Positions 13,084 to 26,095 of a DNA stretch of 64,000 nucleotides are shown here, piece after piece. The translations under genes and the position numbers were made by a program. This DNA comes from Limanda limanda (taxonomy: Eukaryota > Chordata > Actinopteri > Pleuronectiformes > Pleuronectidae), in the NCBI RefSeq assembly GCF_963576545.1, contig NW_026870402.1, positions 744,001-808,000 on the forward strand. The letters run 5' to 3'. Positions within the stretch are counted from its first letter, which is position 1, and the number at the start of each line of letters is the position of its first letter. Under the pieces are notes generated by a model. The model had not been told where the DNA came from, ran no database searches, and saw only the letters and a list, made by a program, of their open reading frames with translations.

Positions 13084-16000
13084 GTGTTGACATTCCCCAA
13101 ATCAGTCAATTTTACCATTTGCTCGTTCGACCCCTTCCGAAAGTCGGAGAAGCTCAAGGATGGTACCGATCGAAGCGCATTACCCCATTTAGTGGGGGTA
13201 GAGCCTACTTGCAAGTCTCTCCGACCTTCAACAAAGAAAGTTATTCAAGAATATCTCCTCAGATTTTGGGGAATTTCGTCGGTCGACCTCTTCCGAAGGT
13301 CGTACAACCTCGGGCATGGTACCAATCGATCCGCAGGACCCAAATTAGTCCAGACGCAACCACTTTCCATGTCTCTCCGACCTTCACAAAAAAAGTTATT
13401 CAAGAATATCTCCTTCTCCTATGTGCTTTTAGCCCTAACCCTAACCCTAACCGTGCGGTGTATGGGGCACAGGAGTTGCCCGGGGGGGCCAAGAAAGCAG
13501 TGCTTTGGATACATCATATCAGGCTCCACTTCCTTCAACATGACAGGTAAGAGTGATGAGAGATGCCTAACCCTGACCTGATTCCATACACTAACCCTAA
13601 CCAACCCTTCCCCATGCCTAAACCTAACCAGTATTTCTCCGTCCGTCAGCACGTGTGTTGACATTCCCCAAATCAGTCAATTTTACCATTTGCTCGTTCG
13701 ACCCCTTCCGAAAGTCGGAGAAGCTCAAGGATGGTACCGATCGAAGCACATTACCCCATTTATTGGGGGTAGAGCCTACTTCCAAGTCTCTCCGACCTTC
13801 ACCAAAGAAAGTTATTCAAGAATATCTCCTCAGATTTGGGGGAATTTCGTCGGTCGACCCCTTCCGAAGGTCGTACAAGCTCGGGGATGGTACCAATCGA
13901 TCCGCAGGACCCAAATTAGTCCAGACGCAACCACTTTCCAAGTCCTTCCGACCTTCACAAAAAAAGTTATTCAAGAATATCTCCTCAGATTTTGGGGAAT
14001 TTCGTCGGTCGACCCTTTCCGAAGGTCGTACAAGCTCGGGGATGGTACCAATCGATCCGCAGGACCCAAATTAGTCCAGACGCAACCACTTTCCATGTCT
14101 CTCCGACCTTCACAAAAAAAGTTATTCAAGAATATCTCCTTCTCCTATGTGCTTTTAGCCCTAACCCTAACCCTAACCCGAACCCTAACCGTGCGGTGTA
14201 TGGGGCACAGGAGTTGCCCGGGGGGGCCAAGGAAGCAGTGCTTTGGATACATCATACCAGGCTCCACTTCCTTCAACATGACAGGTAAGAGTGCTGAGAG
14301 ATGCCTAACCCTGACCTGAATCCATACACTAACCTTAACCAACCCTTCCCCATGCCTAAACCTAACCAGTATTTCTCCGTCCGTCAGCACGTCTGTTGAC
14401 ATTCCCCAAATCAGTCAATTTTACCATTTGCTCGTTCGACCCCTTCCGAAAGTCGGAGAAGCTCAAGGATGGTACCGATCGATGCGCATTACCCCATTTA
14501 GTGGGGGTAGAGCCTACTTGCAAGTCTCTCCGACCTTCACAAAAAAAGTTATTCAAGAATATCTCCTCAGATTTGGGGGAATTTCGTCGGTCGACCCCTT
14601 CCGAAGGTCGTACAAGCTCGGGGATGGTACCAATCGATCCGCAGGACCCAAATTAGTCCAGACGCAACCACTTTCCAAGTCTCTCCGACCTTCACAAAAA
14701 AAGTTATTCAAGAATATCTCCTCAGATTTGGGGGAATTTCGTCGGTCGACCCCTTCCGAAGGTCGTACAAGCTCAGGGATGGTACCAATCGATCCGCAGG
14801 ACCCAAATTAGTCCAGACGCAACCACTTTCCAAGTCTCTCCGACCTTCACAAAAAAAGTTATTCAATAATATCTCCTTCTCCTATGCGCTTTTATCCCTA
14901 ACCCTAACCCTAACCCTTCCGAAAGTCGGAGAAGCTCAAGGATGGTACCGATCGATGCGCATTACCCCATTTAGTGGGGGTAGAGCCTACTTGCAAGTCT
15001 CTCCAACCTTCACAAAAAAAGTTATTCAAGAATATCTCCTCAGATTTGGGGGAATTTCGTCGGTCGACCTCTTCCGAAGGTCGTACAAGCTCGGGGATGG
15101 TACCAATCGATCCGCAGGACCCAAATTAGTCCAGATGCAACCACTTTCCAAGTCTCTCCGACCTTCACAAAAAAAGTTATTCAAGAATATCTCCTTCTCC
15201 TATGTGCTTTTATCCCTAACCCCTAACCCTTCCGAAAGTCGGAGAAGCTCAAGGATGGTACCGATCGATGCGCATTACCCCATTTAGTGGGGGTAGAGCC
15301 TACTTGCAAGTCTCTCCGACCTTCACAAAAAAGTTATTCAAGAATATCTCCTCAGATTTGGGGGAATTTCGTCGGTCGACCCCTTCCGAAGGTCGTACAA
15401 GCTCGGGGATGGTACCAATCGATCCGCAGGACCCAAATTAGTCCAGACGCAACCACTTTCCAAGTTTCTCCGACCTTCACAAAAAAAGTTATTCAAGAAT
15501 ATCTCCTTCTCCTATGTGCTTTTATCCCTAACCCCTAACCCTTCCGAAAGTCGGAGAAGCTCAAGGATGGTACCGATCGATGCGCATTACCCCATTTAGT
15601 GGGGGTAGAGCCTACTTGCAAGTCTCTCCGACCTTCACAAAAAAAGTTATTCAAGAATATCTCCTCAGATTTGGGGGAATTTCGTCGGTCGACCCCTTCC
15701 GAAGGTCGTACAAGCTCGGGGATGGTACCAATCGATCCGCAGGACCCAAATTAGTCCAGACGCAACCACTTTCCAAGTCTCTCCGACCTTCACAAAAAAA
15801 GTTATTCAAGAATATCTCCTTCTCCTATGCGCTTTTATCCCTAACCCTAACCCTTCCGAAAGTCGGAGAAGCTCAAGGATGGTACCGATCGATGCGCATT
15901 ACCCCATTTAGTGGGGGTAGAGCCTACTTGCAAGTCTCTCCGACCTTCACAAAAAAAGTTATTCAAGAATATCTCCTCAGATTTGGGGGAATTTCGTCGG

Positions 16001-16525
16001 TCGACCCCTTCCGAAGGTCGTACAAGCTCGGGGATGGTACCAATCGATCCGCAGGACCCAAATTAGTCCAGACGCAACCACTTTCCAAGTCACTCCGACC
16101 TTCAAAAAAAAGTTATTCAAGAATATCTCCTCAGATTTTGGGGAACTTCGTCGGTCGACCCCTTCCGAAGGTCGTACAAGCTCGGGGATGGTACCAATCG
16201 ATCCGCAGGACCCAAATTAGTCCAGACGCAACCACTTTCCAAGTCTCTCCGACCTTCACAAAAAAAGTTATTCAAGAATATCTCCTTCTGCTATATGCTT
16301 TTAGCCCTAATCTAACCCTAACCGTGCGGTGTATGGGGCACAGGAGTTGCCCGGGGGGGCCAAGGAAGCAGTGCTTTGGATACATCATACCAGGCTCCAC
16401 TTCCTTCAACATGACAGGTAAGAGTGCAGAGAGATGCCTAACCCTGACCTGAATCCATACACTAACCCTAACCAACCCTTCCCCATGCCTAAACCTAACC
16501 AGTATTTCTCCGTCCGTCAGCACGT
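13084..16525. repeat. Higher-order satellite unit, 3442 bp (long form)
   Basis: Near-identical to 7297-10738 at a 5787-bp offset, including private variants such as the CGGGCATGG version of monomer A near 13311. Modules lie at 13453, 14191 and 16324. Confidence 0.85.
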
Positions 16526-18870
16526 GTGTTGACATTCCCCAAATCAGTCAATTTTACCATTTGCTCGTTCGACCCCTTCCGAAAGTCGGAGAAGCTCAAG
16601 GATGGTACCGATCGAAGCGCATTACCCCATTTAGTGGGGGTAGAGCCTACTTGCAAGTCTCTCCGACCTTCAACAAAGAAAGTTATTCAAGAATATCTCC
16701 TCAGATTTTGGGGAATTTCGTCGGTCGACCTCTTCCGAAGGTCGTACAACCTCGGGGATGGTACCAATCGATCCGCAGGACCCAAATTAGTCCAGACGCA
16801 ACCACTTTCCATGTCTCTCCGACCTTCACAAAAAAAGTTATTCAAGAATATCTCCTTCTCCTATGTGCTTTTAGCCCTAACCCTAACCCTAACCGTGCGG
16901 TGTATGGGGCACAGGAGTTGCCCGGGGGGGCCAAGAAAGCAGTGCTTTGGATACATCATATCAGGCTCCACTTCCTTCAACATGACAGGTAAGAGTGATG
17001 AGAGATGCCTAACCCTGACCTGATTCCATACACTAACCCTAACCAACCCTTCCCCATGCCTAAACCTAACCAGTATTTCTCCGTCCGTCAGCACGTGTGT
17101 TGACATTCCCCAAATCAGTCAATTTTACCATTTGCTCGTTCGACCCCTTCCGAAAGTCGGAGAAGCTCAAGGATGGTACCGATCGAAGCGCATTACCCCA
17201 TTTATTGGGGGTAGAGCCTACTTCCAAGTCTCTCCGACCTTCACCAAAGAAAGTTATTCAAGAATATCTCCTCAGATTTGGGGGAATTTCGTCGGTCGAC
17301 CCCTTCCGAAGGTCGTACAAGCTCGGGGATGGTACCAATCGATCCGCAGGACCCAAATTAGTCCAGACGCAACCACTTTCCAAGTCCTTCCGACCTTCAC
17401 AAAAAAAGTTATTCAAGAATATCTCCTCAGATTTTGGGGAATTTCGTCGGTCGACCCTTTCCGAAGGTCGTACAAGCTCGGGGATGGTACCAATCGATCC
17501 GCAGGACCCAAATTAGTCCAGACGCAACCACTTTCCATGTCTCTCCGACCTTCACAAAAAAAGTTATTCAAGAATATCTCCTTCTCCTATGTGCTTTTAG
17601 CCCTAACCCTAACCCTAACCCGAACCCTAACCGTGCGGTGTATGGGGCACAGGAGTTGCCCGGGGGGGCCAAGGAAGCAGTGCTTTGGATACATCATACC
17701 AGGCTCCACTTCCTTCAACATGACAGGTAAGAGTGCTGAGAGATGCCTAACCCTGACCTGAATCCATACACTAACCTTAACCAACCCTTCCCCATGCCTA
17801 AACCTAACCAGTATTTCTCCGTCCGTCAGCACGTCTGTTGACATTCCCCAAATCAGTCAATTTTACCATTTGCTCGTTCGACCCCTTCCGAAAGTCGGAG
17901 AAGCTCAAGGATTGTACCGATCGAAGCGCATTACCCCATTTAGTGGGGGTAGAGCCTACTTGCAAGTCTCTCCGACCTTCACCAAAGAAAGTTATTCAAG
18001 AATATCTCCTCAGATTTGGGGGAATTTCGTCGGTCGACCCCTTCCGAAGGTCGTACAAGCTCAGGGATGGTTCCAATCGATCCGCAGGAACCAAATTAGT
18101 CCAGATGCAACCACTTTCCAAGTCTCTCCGACCTTCACAAAAAAAGTTATTCAAGAATATCTCCTTCTCCTATGTGCTTTTATCCCTAACCCCTAACCCT
18201 TCCGAAAGTCGGAGAAGCTCAAGGATGGTACCGATCGATGCGCATTACCCCATTTAGTGGGGGTAGAGCCTACTTGCAAGTCTCTCCGACCTTCACAAAA
18301 AAAGTTATTCAAGAATATCTCCTCAGATTTGGGGGAATTTCGTCGGTCGACCCCTTCCGAAGGTCGTACAAGCTCGGGGATGGTACCAATCGATCCGCAG
18401 GACCCAAATTAGTCCAGACGCAACCACTTTCCAAGTCTCTCCGACCTTCAAAAAAAAGTTATTCAAGAATATCTCCTCAGATTTTGGGGAATTTCGTCGG
18501 TCGACCCTTCCGAAGGTCGTACAAGCTCGGGGATGGTACCAATCGATCCGCAGGACCCAAATTAGTCCAGACGCAACCACTTTCCAAGTCTCTCCGACCT
18601 TCACAAAAACAGTTATTCAAGAATATCTCCTTCTGCTATATGCTTTTAGCCCTAACCTAACCCTAACCGTGCGGTGTATGGGGCACAGGAGTTGCCCGGG
18701 GGGGCCAAGGAAGCAGTGCTTTGGATACATCATACCAGGCTCCACTTCCTTCAACATGACAGGTAAGAGTGCAGAGAGATGCCTAACCCTGACCTGAATC
18801 CATACACTAACCCTAACCAACCCTTCCCCATGCCTAAACCTAACCAGTATTTCTCCGTCCGTCAGCACGT
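16526..18870. repeat. Higher-order satellite unit, 2345 bp (short form)
   Basis: Short-form unit with modules at 16895, 17633 and 18669. It is followed directly by another short form, unlike the two earlier short units, each of which is followed by a long form. Confidence 0.85.
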
Positions 18871-21215
18871 GTGTTGACATTCCCCAAATCAGTCAATTTT
18901 ACCATTTGCTCGTTCGACCCCTTCCGAAAGTCGGAGAAGCTCAAGGATGGTACCGATCGAAGCGCATTACCCCATTTAGTGGGGGTAGAGCCTACTTGCA
19001 AGTCTCTCCGACCTTCAACAAAGAAAGTTATTCAAGAATATCTCCTCAGATTTTGGGGAATTTCGTCGGTCGACCTCTTCCGAAGGTCGTACAACCTCGG
19101 GGATGGTACCAATCGATCCGCAGGACCCAAATTAGTCCAGACGCAACCACTTTCCATGTCTCTCCGACCTTCACAAAAAAAGTTATTCAAGAATATCTCC
19201 TTCTCCTATGTGCTTTTAGCCCTAACCCTAACCCTAACCGTGCGGTGTATGGGGCACAGGAGTTGCCCGGGGGGGCCAAGAAAGCAGTGCTTTGGATACA
19301 TCATATCAGGCTCCACTTCCTTCAACATGACAGGTAAGAGTGATGAGAGATGCCTAACCCTGACCTGATTCCATACACTAACCCTAACCAACCCTTCCCC
19401 ATGCCTAAACCTAACCAGTATTTCTCCGTCCGTCAGCACGTGTGTTGACATTCCCCAAATCAGTCAATTTTACCATTTGCTCGTTCGACCCCTTCCGAAA
19501 GTCGGAGAAGCTCAAGGATGGTACCGATCGAAGCGCATTACCCCATTTATTGGGGGTAGAGCCTACTTCCAAGTCTCTCCGACCTTCACCAAAGAAAGTT
19601 ATTCAAGAATATCTCCTCAGATTTGGGGGAATTTCGTCGGTCGACCCCTTCCGAAGGTCGTACAAGCTCGGGGATGGTACCAATCGATCCGCAGGACCCA
19701 AATTAGTCCAGACGCAACCACTTTCCAAGTCCTTCCGACCTTCACAAAAAAAGTTATTCAAGAATATCTCCTCAGATTTTGGGGAATTTCGTCGGTCGAC
19801 CCTTTCCGAAGGTCGTACAAGCTCGGGGATGGTACCAATCGATCCGCAGGACCCAAATTAGTCCAGACGCAACCACTTTCCATGTCTCTCCGACCTTCAC
19901 AAAAAAAGTTATTCAAGAATATCTCCTTCTCCTATGTGCTTTTAGCCCTAACCCTAACCCTAACCCGAACCCTAACCGTGCGGTGTATGGGGCACAGGAG
20001 TTGCCCGGGGGGGCCAAGGAAGCAGTGCTTTGGATACATCATACCAGGCTCCACTTCCTTCAACATGACAGGTAAGAGTGCTGAGAGATGCCTAACCCTG
20101 ACCTGAATCCATACACTAACCTTAACCAACCCTTCCCCATGCCTAAACCTAACCAGTATTTCTCCGTCCGTCAGCACGTCTGTTGACATTCCCCAAATCA
20201 GTCAATTTTACCATTTGCTCGTTCGACCCCTTCCGAAAGTCGGAGAAGCTCAAGGATTGTACCGATCGAAGCGCATTACCCCATTTAGTGGGGGTAGAGC
20301 CTACTTGCAAGTCTCTCCGACCTTCACCAAAGAAAGTTATTCAAGAATATCTCCTCAGATTTGGGGGAATTTCGTCGGTCGACCCCTTCCGAAGGTCGTA
20401 CAAGCTCAGGGATGGTTCCAATCGATCCGCAGGAACCAAATTAGTCCAGATGCAACCACTTTCCAAGTCTCTCCGACCTTCACAAAAAAAGTTATTCAAG
20501 AATATCTCCTTCTCCTATGTGCTTTTATCCCTAACCCCTAACCCTTCCGAAAGTCGGAGAAGCTCAAGGATGGTACCGATCGATGCGCATTACCCCATTT
20601 AGTGGGGGTAGAGCCTACTTGCAAGTCTCTCCGACCTTCACAAAAAAAGTTATTCAAGAATATCTCCTCAGATTTGGGGGAATTTCGTCGGTCGACCCCT
20701 TCCGAAGGTCGTACAAGCTCGGGGATGGTACCAATCGATCCGCAGGACCCAAATTAGTCCAGACGCAACCACTTTCCAAGTCTCTCCGACCTTCAAAAAA
20801 AAGTTATTCAAGAATATCTCCTCAGATTTTGGGGAATTTCGTCGGTCGACCCTTCCGAAGGTCGTACAAGCTCGGGGATGGTACCAATCGATCCGCAGGA
20901 CCCAAATTAGTCCAGACGCAACCACTTTCCAAGTCTCTCCGACCTTCACAAAAACAGTTATTCAAGAATATCTCCTTCTGCTATATGCTTTTAGCCCTAA
21001 CCTAACCCTAACCGTGCGGTGTATGGGGCACAGGAGTTGCCCGGGGGGGCCAAGGAAGCAGTGCTTTGGATACATCATACCAGGCTCCACTTCCTTCAAC
21101 ATGACAGGTAAGAGTGCAGAGAGATGCCTAACCCTGACCTGAATCCATACACTAACCCTAACCAACCCTTCCCCATGCCTAAACCTAACCAGTATTTCTC
21201 CGTCCGTCAGCACGT
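18871..21215. repeat. Higher-order satellite unit, 2345 bp (short form)
   Basis: Second of two consecutive short-form units. Modules lie at 19240, 19978 and 21014. Confidence 0.85.
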
Positions 21216-23878
21216 GTGTTGACATTCCCCAAATCAGTCAATTTTACCATTTGCTCGTTCGACCCCTTCCGAAAGTCGGAGAAGCTCAAGGATGGTACCG
21301 ATCGAAGCGCATTACCCCATTTAGTGGGGGTAGAGCCTACTTGCAAGTCTCTCCGACCTTCAACAAAGAAAGTTATTCAAGAATATCTCCTCAGATTTTG
21401 GGGAATTTCGTCGGTCGACCTCTTCCGAAGGTCGTACAACCTCGGGGATGGTACCAATCGATCCGCAGGACCCAAATTAGTCCAGACGCAACCACTTTCC
21501 ATGTCTCTCCGACCTTCACAAAAAAAGTTATTCAAGAATATCTCCTTCTCCTATGTGCTTTTAGCCCTAACCCTAACCCTAACCGTGCGGTGTATGGGGC
21601 ACAGGAGTTGCCCGGGGGGGCCAAGAAAGCAGTGCTTTGGATACATCATATCAGGCTCCACTTCCTTCAACATGACAGGTAAGAGTGATGAGAGATGCCT
21701 AACCCTGACCTGATTCCATACACTAACCCTAACCAACCCTTCCCCATGCCTAAACCTAACCAGTATTTCTCCGTCCGTCAGCACGTGTGTTGACATTCCC
21801 CAAATCAGTCAATTTTACCATTTGCTCGTTCGACCCCTTCCGAAAGTCGGAGAAGCTCAAGGATGGTACCGATCGAAGCGCATTACCCCATTTATTGGGG
21901 GTAGAGCCTACTTCCAAGTCTCTCCGACCTTCACCAAAGAAAGTTATTCAAGAATATCTCCTCAGATTTGGGGGAATTTCGTCGGTCGACCCCTTCCGAA
22001 GGTCGTACAAGCTCGGGGATGGTACCAATCGATCCGCAGGACCCAAATTAGTCCAGACGCAACCACTTTCCAAGTCCTTCCGACCTTCACAAAAAAAGTT
22101 ATTCAAGAATATCTCCTCAGATTTTGGGGAATTTCGTCGGTCGACCCTTTCCGAAGGTCGTACAAGCTCGGGGATGGTACCAATCGATCCGCAGGACCCA
22201 AATTAGTCCAGACGCAACCACTTTCCATGTCTCTCCGACCTTCACAAAAAAAGTTATTCAAGAATATCTCCTTCTCCTATGTGCTTTTAGCCCTAACCCT
22301 AACCCTAACCCGAACCCTAACCGTGCGGTGTATGGGGCACAGGAGTTGCCCGGGGGGGCCAAGGAAGCAGTGCTTTGGATACATCATACCAGGCTCCACT
22401 TCCTTCAACATGACAGGTAAGAGTGCTGAGAGATGCCTAACCCTGACCTGAATCCATACACTAACCTTAACCAACCCTTCCCCATGCCTAAACCTAACCA
22501 GTATTTCTCCGTCCGTCAGCACGTCTGTTGACATTCCCCAAATCAGTCAATTTTACCATTTGCTCGTTCGACCCCTTCCGAAAGTCGGAGAAGCTCAAGG
22601 ATTGTACCGATCGAAGCGCATTACCCCATTTAGTGGGGGTAGAGCCTACTTGCAAGTCTCTCCGACCTTCACCAAAGAAAGTTATTCAAGAATATCTCCT
22701 CAGATTTGGGGGAATTTCGTCGGTCGACCCCTTCCGAAGGTCGTACAAGCTCAGGGATGGTTCCAATCGATCCGCAGGAACCAAATTAGTCCAGATGCAA
22801 CCACTTTCCAAGTCTCTCCGACCTTCACAAAAACAGTTATTCAAGAATATTTCCTTCTCCTATGTGCTTTTATCCCTAACCCCTAACCCTTCCGAAAGTC
22901 GGAGAAGCTCAAGGATGGTACCGATCGATGCGCATTACCCCATTTAGTGGGGGTAGAGCCTACTTGCAAGTCTCTCCGACCTTCACAAAAAAAGTTATTC
23001 AAGAATATCTCCTCAGATTTGGGGGAATTTCGTCAGTCGACCCCTTCCGAAGGTCGTACAAGCTCGGGGATGGTACCAATCGATCCGCAGGACCCAAATT
23101 AGTCCAGACGCAACCACTTTCCAAGTCTCTCCGACCTTCACAAAAAAAGTTATTCAAGAATATCTCATTCTCCTATGCGCTTTTATCCCTAACCCTAACC
23201 CTAACCCTTCCGAAAGTCGGAGAAGCTCAAGGATGGTACCGATCGATGCGCATTACCCCATTTAGTGGGGGTAGAGCCTACTTGCAAGTCTCTCCGACCT
23301 TCACAAAAAAAGTTATTCAAGAATATCTCCTCAGATTTGGGGGAATTTCGTCGGTCGACCCCTTCCGAAGGTCGTACAAGCTCGGGGATGGTACCAATCG
23401 ATCCGCAGGACCCAAATTAGTCCAGACGCAACCACTTTCCAAGTCTCTCCGACCTTCAAAAAAAAGTTATTCAAGAATATCTCCTCAGATTTTGGGGAAT
23501 TTCGTCGGTCGACCCTTCCGAAGGTCGTACAAGCTCGGGGATGGTACCAATCGATCCGCAGGACCCAAATTAGTCCAGACGCAACCACTTTCCAAGTCTC
23601 TCCGACCTTCACAAAAAAAGTTATTCAAGAATATCTCCTTCTGCTATATGCTTTTAGCCCTAACCTAACCCTAACCGTGCGGTGTATGGGGCACAGGAGT
23701 TGCCCGGGGGGGCCAAGGAAGCAGTGCTTTGGATACATCATACCAGGCTCCACTTCCTTCAACATGACAGGTAAGAGTGCAGAGAGATGCCTAACCCTGA
23801 CCTGAATCCATACACTAACCCTAACCAACCCTTCCCCATGCCTAAACCTAACCAGTATTTCTCCGTCCGTCAGCACGT
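21216..23878. repeat. Higher-order satellite unit, 2663 bp (short form plus one dimer)
   Basis: As the 2345-bp form but longer by 318 bp, the size of one extra A/B dimer, inserted in the region 22930-23250. Modules lie at 21585, 22323 and 23677. Confidence 0.8.
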
Positions 23879-24127
23879 GTGTTGACATTCCCCAAATCAG
23901 TCAATTTTACCATTTGCTCGTTCGACCCCTTCCGAAAGTCGGAGAAGCTCAAGGATGGTACCGATCGAAGCGCATTACCCCATTTAGTGGGGGTAGAGCC
24001 TACTTGCAAGTCTCTCCGACCTTCAACAAAGAAAGTTATTCAAGAATATCTCCTCAGATTTTGGGGAATTTCGTCGGTCGACCTCTTCCGAAGGTCGTAC
24101 AAGCTCGGGGATGGTACCAATCGATCT
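23879..24127. repeat. Truncated last satellite unit
   Basis: The unit opens normally with TTGACATTCCCCAAATC but breaks off inside an A monomer after GGTACCAATCGATC. Degenerate CCTAAAACC sequence follows. This is the proximal edge of the satellite. Confidence 0.8.
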
Positions 24128-25000
24128 GCCTAAAACCTAACCACTTAACCCGATGCCAAGATCTAAAAAACTTAAAACCCAACACCCAACCTTAACACTT
24201 AACCCTAAACCTTAAAACCCGATACCTAAAACCTAAAAACAAACTCTAAAAATTCTTAAAAAAAACAAAAACAAGAATCTGTTGTAAAATTATCTTAGAA
24301 ATAGATTATTATAAACTTAGCGGGACACACCCCGGGGTTTGATCAACCTTGGCTGGGCCTTCCTCGGGAGAGGGTGTCTGGTGGTAATGGCCGAAACACC
24401 CAATGATCCTGAGGTGCACTACTGATGATGTGTCACCTTTTTATATAGGACTAGAAAAACAAATTAGCCATAAAAAATAGTCCAAATTATTTTTGCAAAA
24501 ACAAACAAACAAAAAAACAAATATACTAAAATACAATCCTTAGACTTCAATTTAGGACAAAACAAAAACAGAAAAAACCAAGGCATACCAAATAAATAAT
24601 TACTTTTATTCAAAAAACCACCTAAAACTTACAAAAAACCTAAAAATTAAAAATTAAAAATACAAAAGGAACAATATTCAAACTACTGTTTAAACCAATT
24701 CGAAAAAAAGGGGATATGTGAGAATGGAGAGTATTAATGACGAGCGTCGGCCAGTGCATTGCCTTTGGCTCCCTATTCCAAACTGCCCAGTCGTTGGATG
24801 AAGCAGGGGGGGTCATCGAGATATCTTTTCAAAACCTAACCCTAACCCTATGCTTAGACCTGATCCTAAATACTAACCCTAACCATTCAGAACTCTACAC
24901 CTAAACCTAACCACTTAAAATCCTAAACCTAACCCTAACCATTTAAATCCGAGGCCTAGACATGACCTTAATCCTAAACCTAACCATTTATTCTCCTATG
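24128..25000. repeat. Degenerate subtelomeric repeat, copy 1
   Basis: CCTAAACC-type decayed telomeric sequence, an A-rich stretch and a ~200-bp conserved block. It is followed by a segment with CCAGTGCATTGCCTTTGGCT (24751-24770) and true CCCTAA repeats at about 24836-24850. It repeats ~872 bp further right. No gene is visible. Confidence 0.8.
24436..24449 (-). promoter_or_regulatory. TATA-like motif in conserved subtelomeric block (copy 1)
   Basis: On the minus strand the sequence reads CCTATATAAAAAGG, followed by a ~150-bp GC-richer block that is almost unchanged in both copies of the repeat. Transcription from here would run leftward through the satellite toward the telomere. Whether it works as a promoter is inference. 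Confidence 0.3.
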
Positions 25001-25702
25001 CCTAAACCTAAACCACTTAGCCCGATGCCTAGATCTAAAAAACTTAAAACCTAACACCCAACCTTAACACTTAACCCTAAACCTTAAAACCCGATACCTA
25101 AAACCTAAAAACAAACTCTAAAAATTCTTAAAAAACAAAACCAAGAATCTGTTGTAAAATTATCTTAGAATTACATTATTATAAACTTAGCGGGACACAC
25201 CCCGGGGTTTGATCAACCTTGGCTGGGCCTTCCTCGGGAGAGGGTGTCTGGTGGTAATGGCCGAAACACCCAATGATCCTGAGGTGCACTACTGATGATG
25301 TGTCACCTTTTTATATAGGACTAGAAAAACAAATTAGCCATAAAAAATAGTCCAATTTATTTTTGCAAAAAAAACAAATATACTAACATACAATCCTTAG
25401 ACTTCAATTAAGGACAAAACAAAAACAGAAAAAACCAAGGCATGCCAAATAAACAATTACTTTTATCCGAAAAAAACACCTAAACTTACAAAAAACTAAA
25501 TTCAAACTACTGTTTAAACCAATTTGAAAATAAAGGGGATATGTGAGAATGGAGAGTATCGATGACGTGCGTGGGCCAGTGCATTGCCTTTGACTCCCTA
25601 GTCCAAACTGCCCAGTCGTCGGACGAAGCGGGGGGAGTCATCGAGATAACTCTTATAAACCTAACCCTAACCCGGCAGTGGGGAGAGGGAGAGGGGGCGC
25701 GC
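25001..25702. repeat. Degenerate subtelomeric repeat, copy 2
   Basis: Same order of elements as the preceding copy, slightly shorter in the A-rich tract. It ends with CCTAACCCTAACCCGGCAG at about 25659-25677 and a GA-rich junction. The Ig array begins at about 25703. No gene is visible. Confidence 0.8.
25306..25319 (-). promoter_or_regulatory. TATA-like motif in conserved subtelomeric block (copy 2)
   Basis: Identical motif and downstream block to the copy at 24436. The surrounding A-rich DNA has small indels while this block stays almost unchanged. Confidence 0.3.
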
Positions 25703-25904
25703 TAATAAAACCTATTAATGACTCGGCTCTGTAACTCCGCTGTTGAATGGAATCTCAACGTAATTTGCTGTAAGTTGTTTCATAAATTTTTTAATTAAAA
25801 GGTGCGTGTGGAACAGATATTGTTTGCGAGCAAAACAAAGCTGTTGGTTTTAATGTAAATGATGAATTGGATCAATAATCTGCTTCAGTTCACCACCTCA
25901 CGTC

Positions 25905-26095
25905 TGCGTAATGTTCGGTCAGAGCGAACCAGCGCGTGTCCGCGGCTCTGGAGAGCGACGCTCAGAGACAGAGGAAGACGGAGCGGGTCTAACAGCCGAG
26001 TGTTGGTGTCTGCTGCCTCTGCTTCAGAGGAGAGGAGCGGAAAGAGGATTGATATCAACACACTGAGGTCACAACACTTCATGTCGGACATGGTG
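25905..26095 (+). repeat. Unit-start sequence, forward arm of ~190-bp inverted repeat
   Basis: The stretch from TGCGTAATGTTCGGTC to TGTCGGACATGG is present again in reverse complement at 28604-28793, just upstream of Ig promoter 2. Units 2-4 have the same pair plus an additional partial reverse copy (for example 37560-37690). Both strands are open over ~100 codons, which explains the many short ORFs here. I see no coding signature. Confidence 0.8.

Larger units (their letters stand above)
1..24127. repeat. Subtelomeric satellite array with interstitial telomeric repeats
   Basis: The stretch is built from two related ~155-bp monomers. Type A carries GTCGTACAAGCTCGGG and type B carries AGTCGGAGAAGCTCAAGG. 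They alternate as ~313-bp dimers (B-type starts at 559, 872 and 1185). CCCTAA or CCCCTAA tracts sit at dimer junctions, all C-rich on the + strand, as expected at a left chromosome end. Many short open frames exist on both strands. They repeat with the satellite, lie in several overlapping frames and do not look like genes. I see no host gene here. The array stops abruptly at about 24127, inside a type A monomer. Confidence 0.93.

Noticed and set aside
1..24127. CRISPR-like regular spacing of repeats
   Set aside because: Repeats are ~155 bp with related, not unique, intervening sequence, and the context is eukaryotic. This is a satellite.
86..24195. Dozens of open frames of 60-290 codons on both strands in the satellite
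   Set aside because: They recur with the satellite period, overlap in several frames and encode telomere-repeat peptides such as NPNPNP and VRVRVR. They have no domain or codon signature of a gene.
24280..24460. Conserved subtelomeric block as a small structured RNA (snRNA or telomerase RNA)
   Set aside because: I compared it from memory with U1, U2, U4, 7SK and telomerase RNA features and found no matching core motifs. It is kept only as an unrecognised block.
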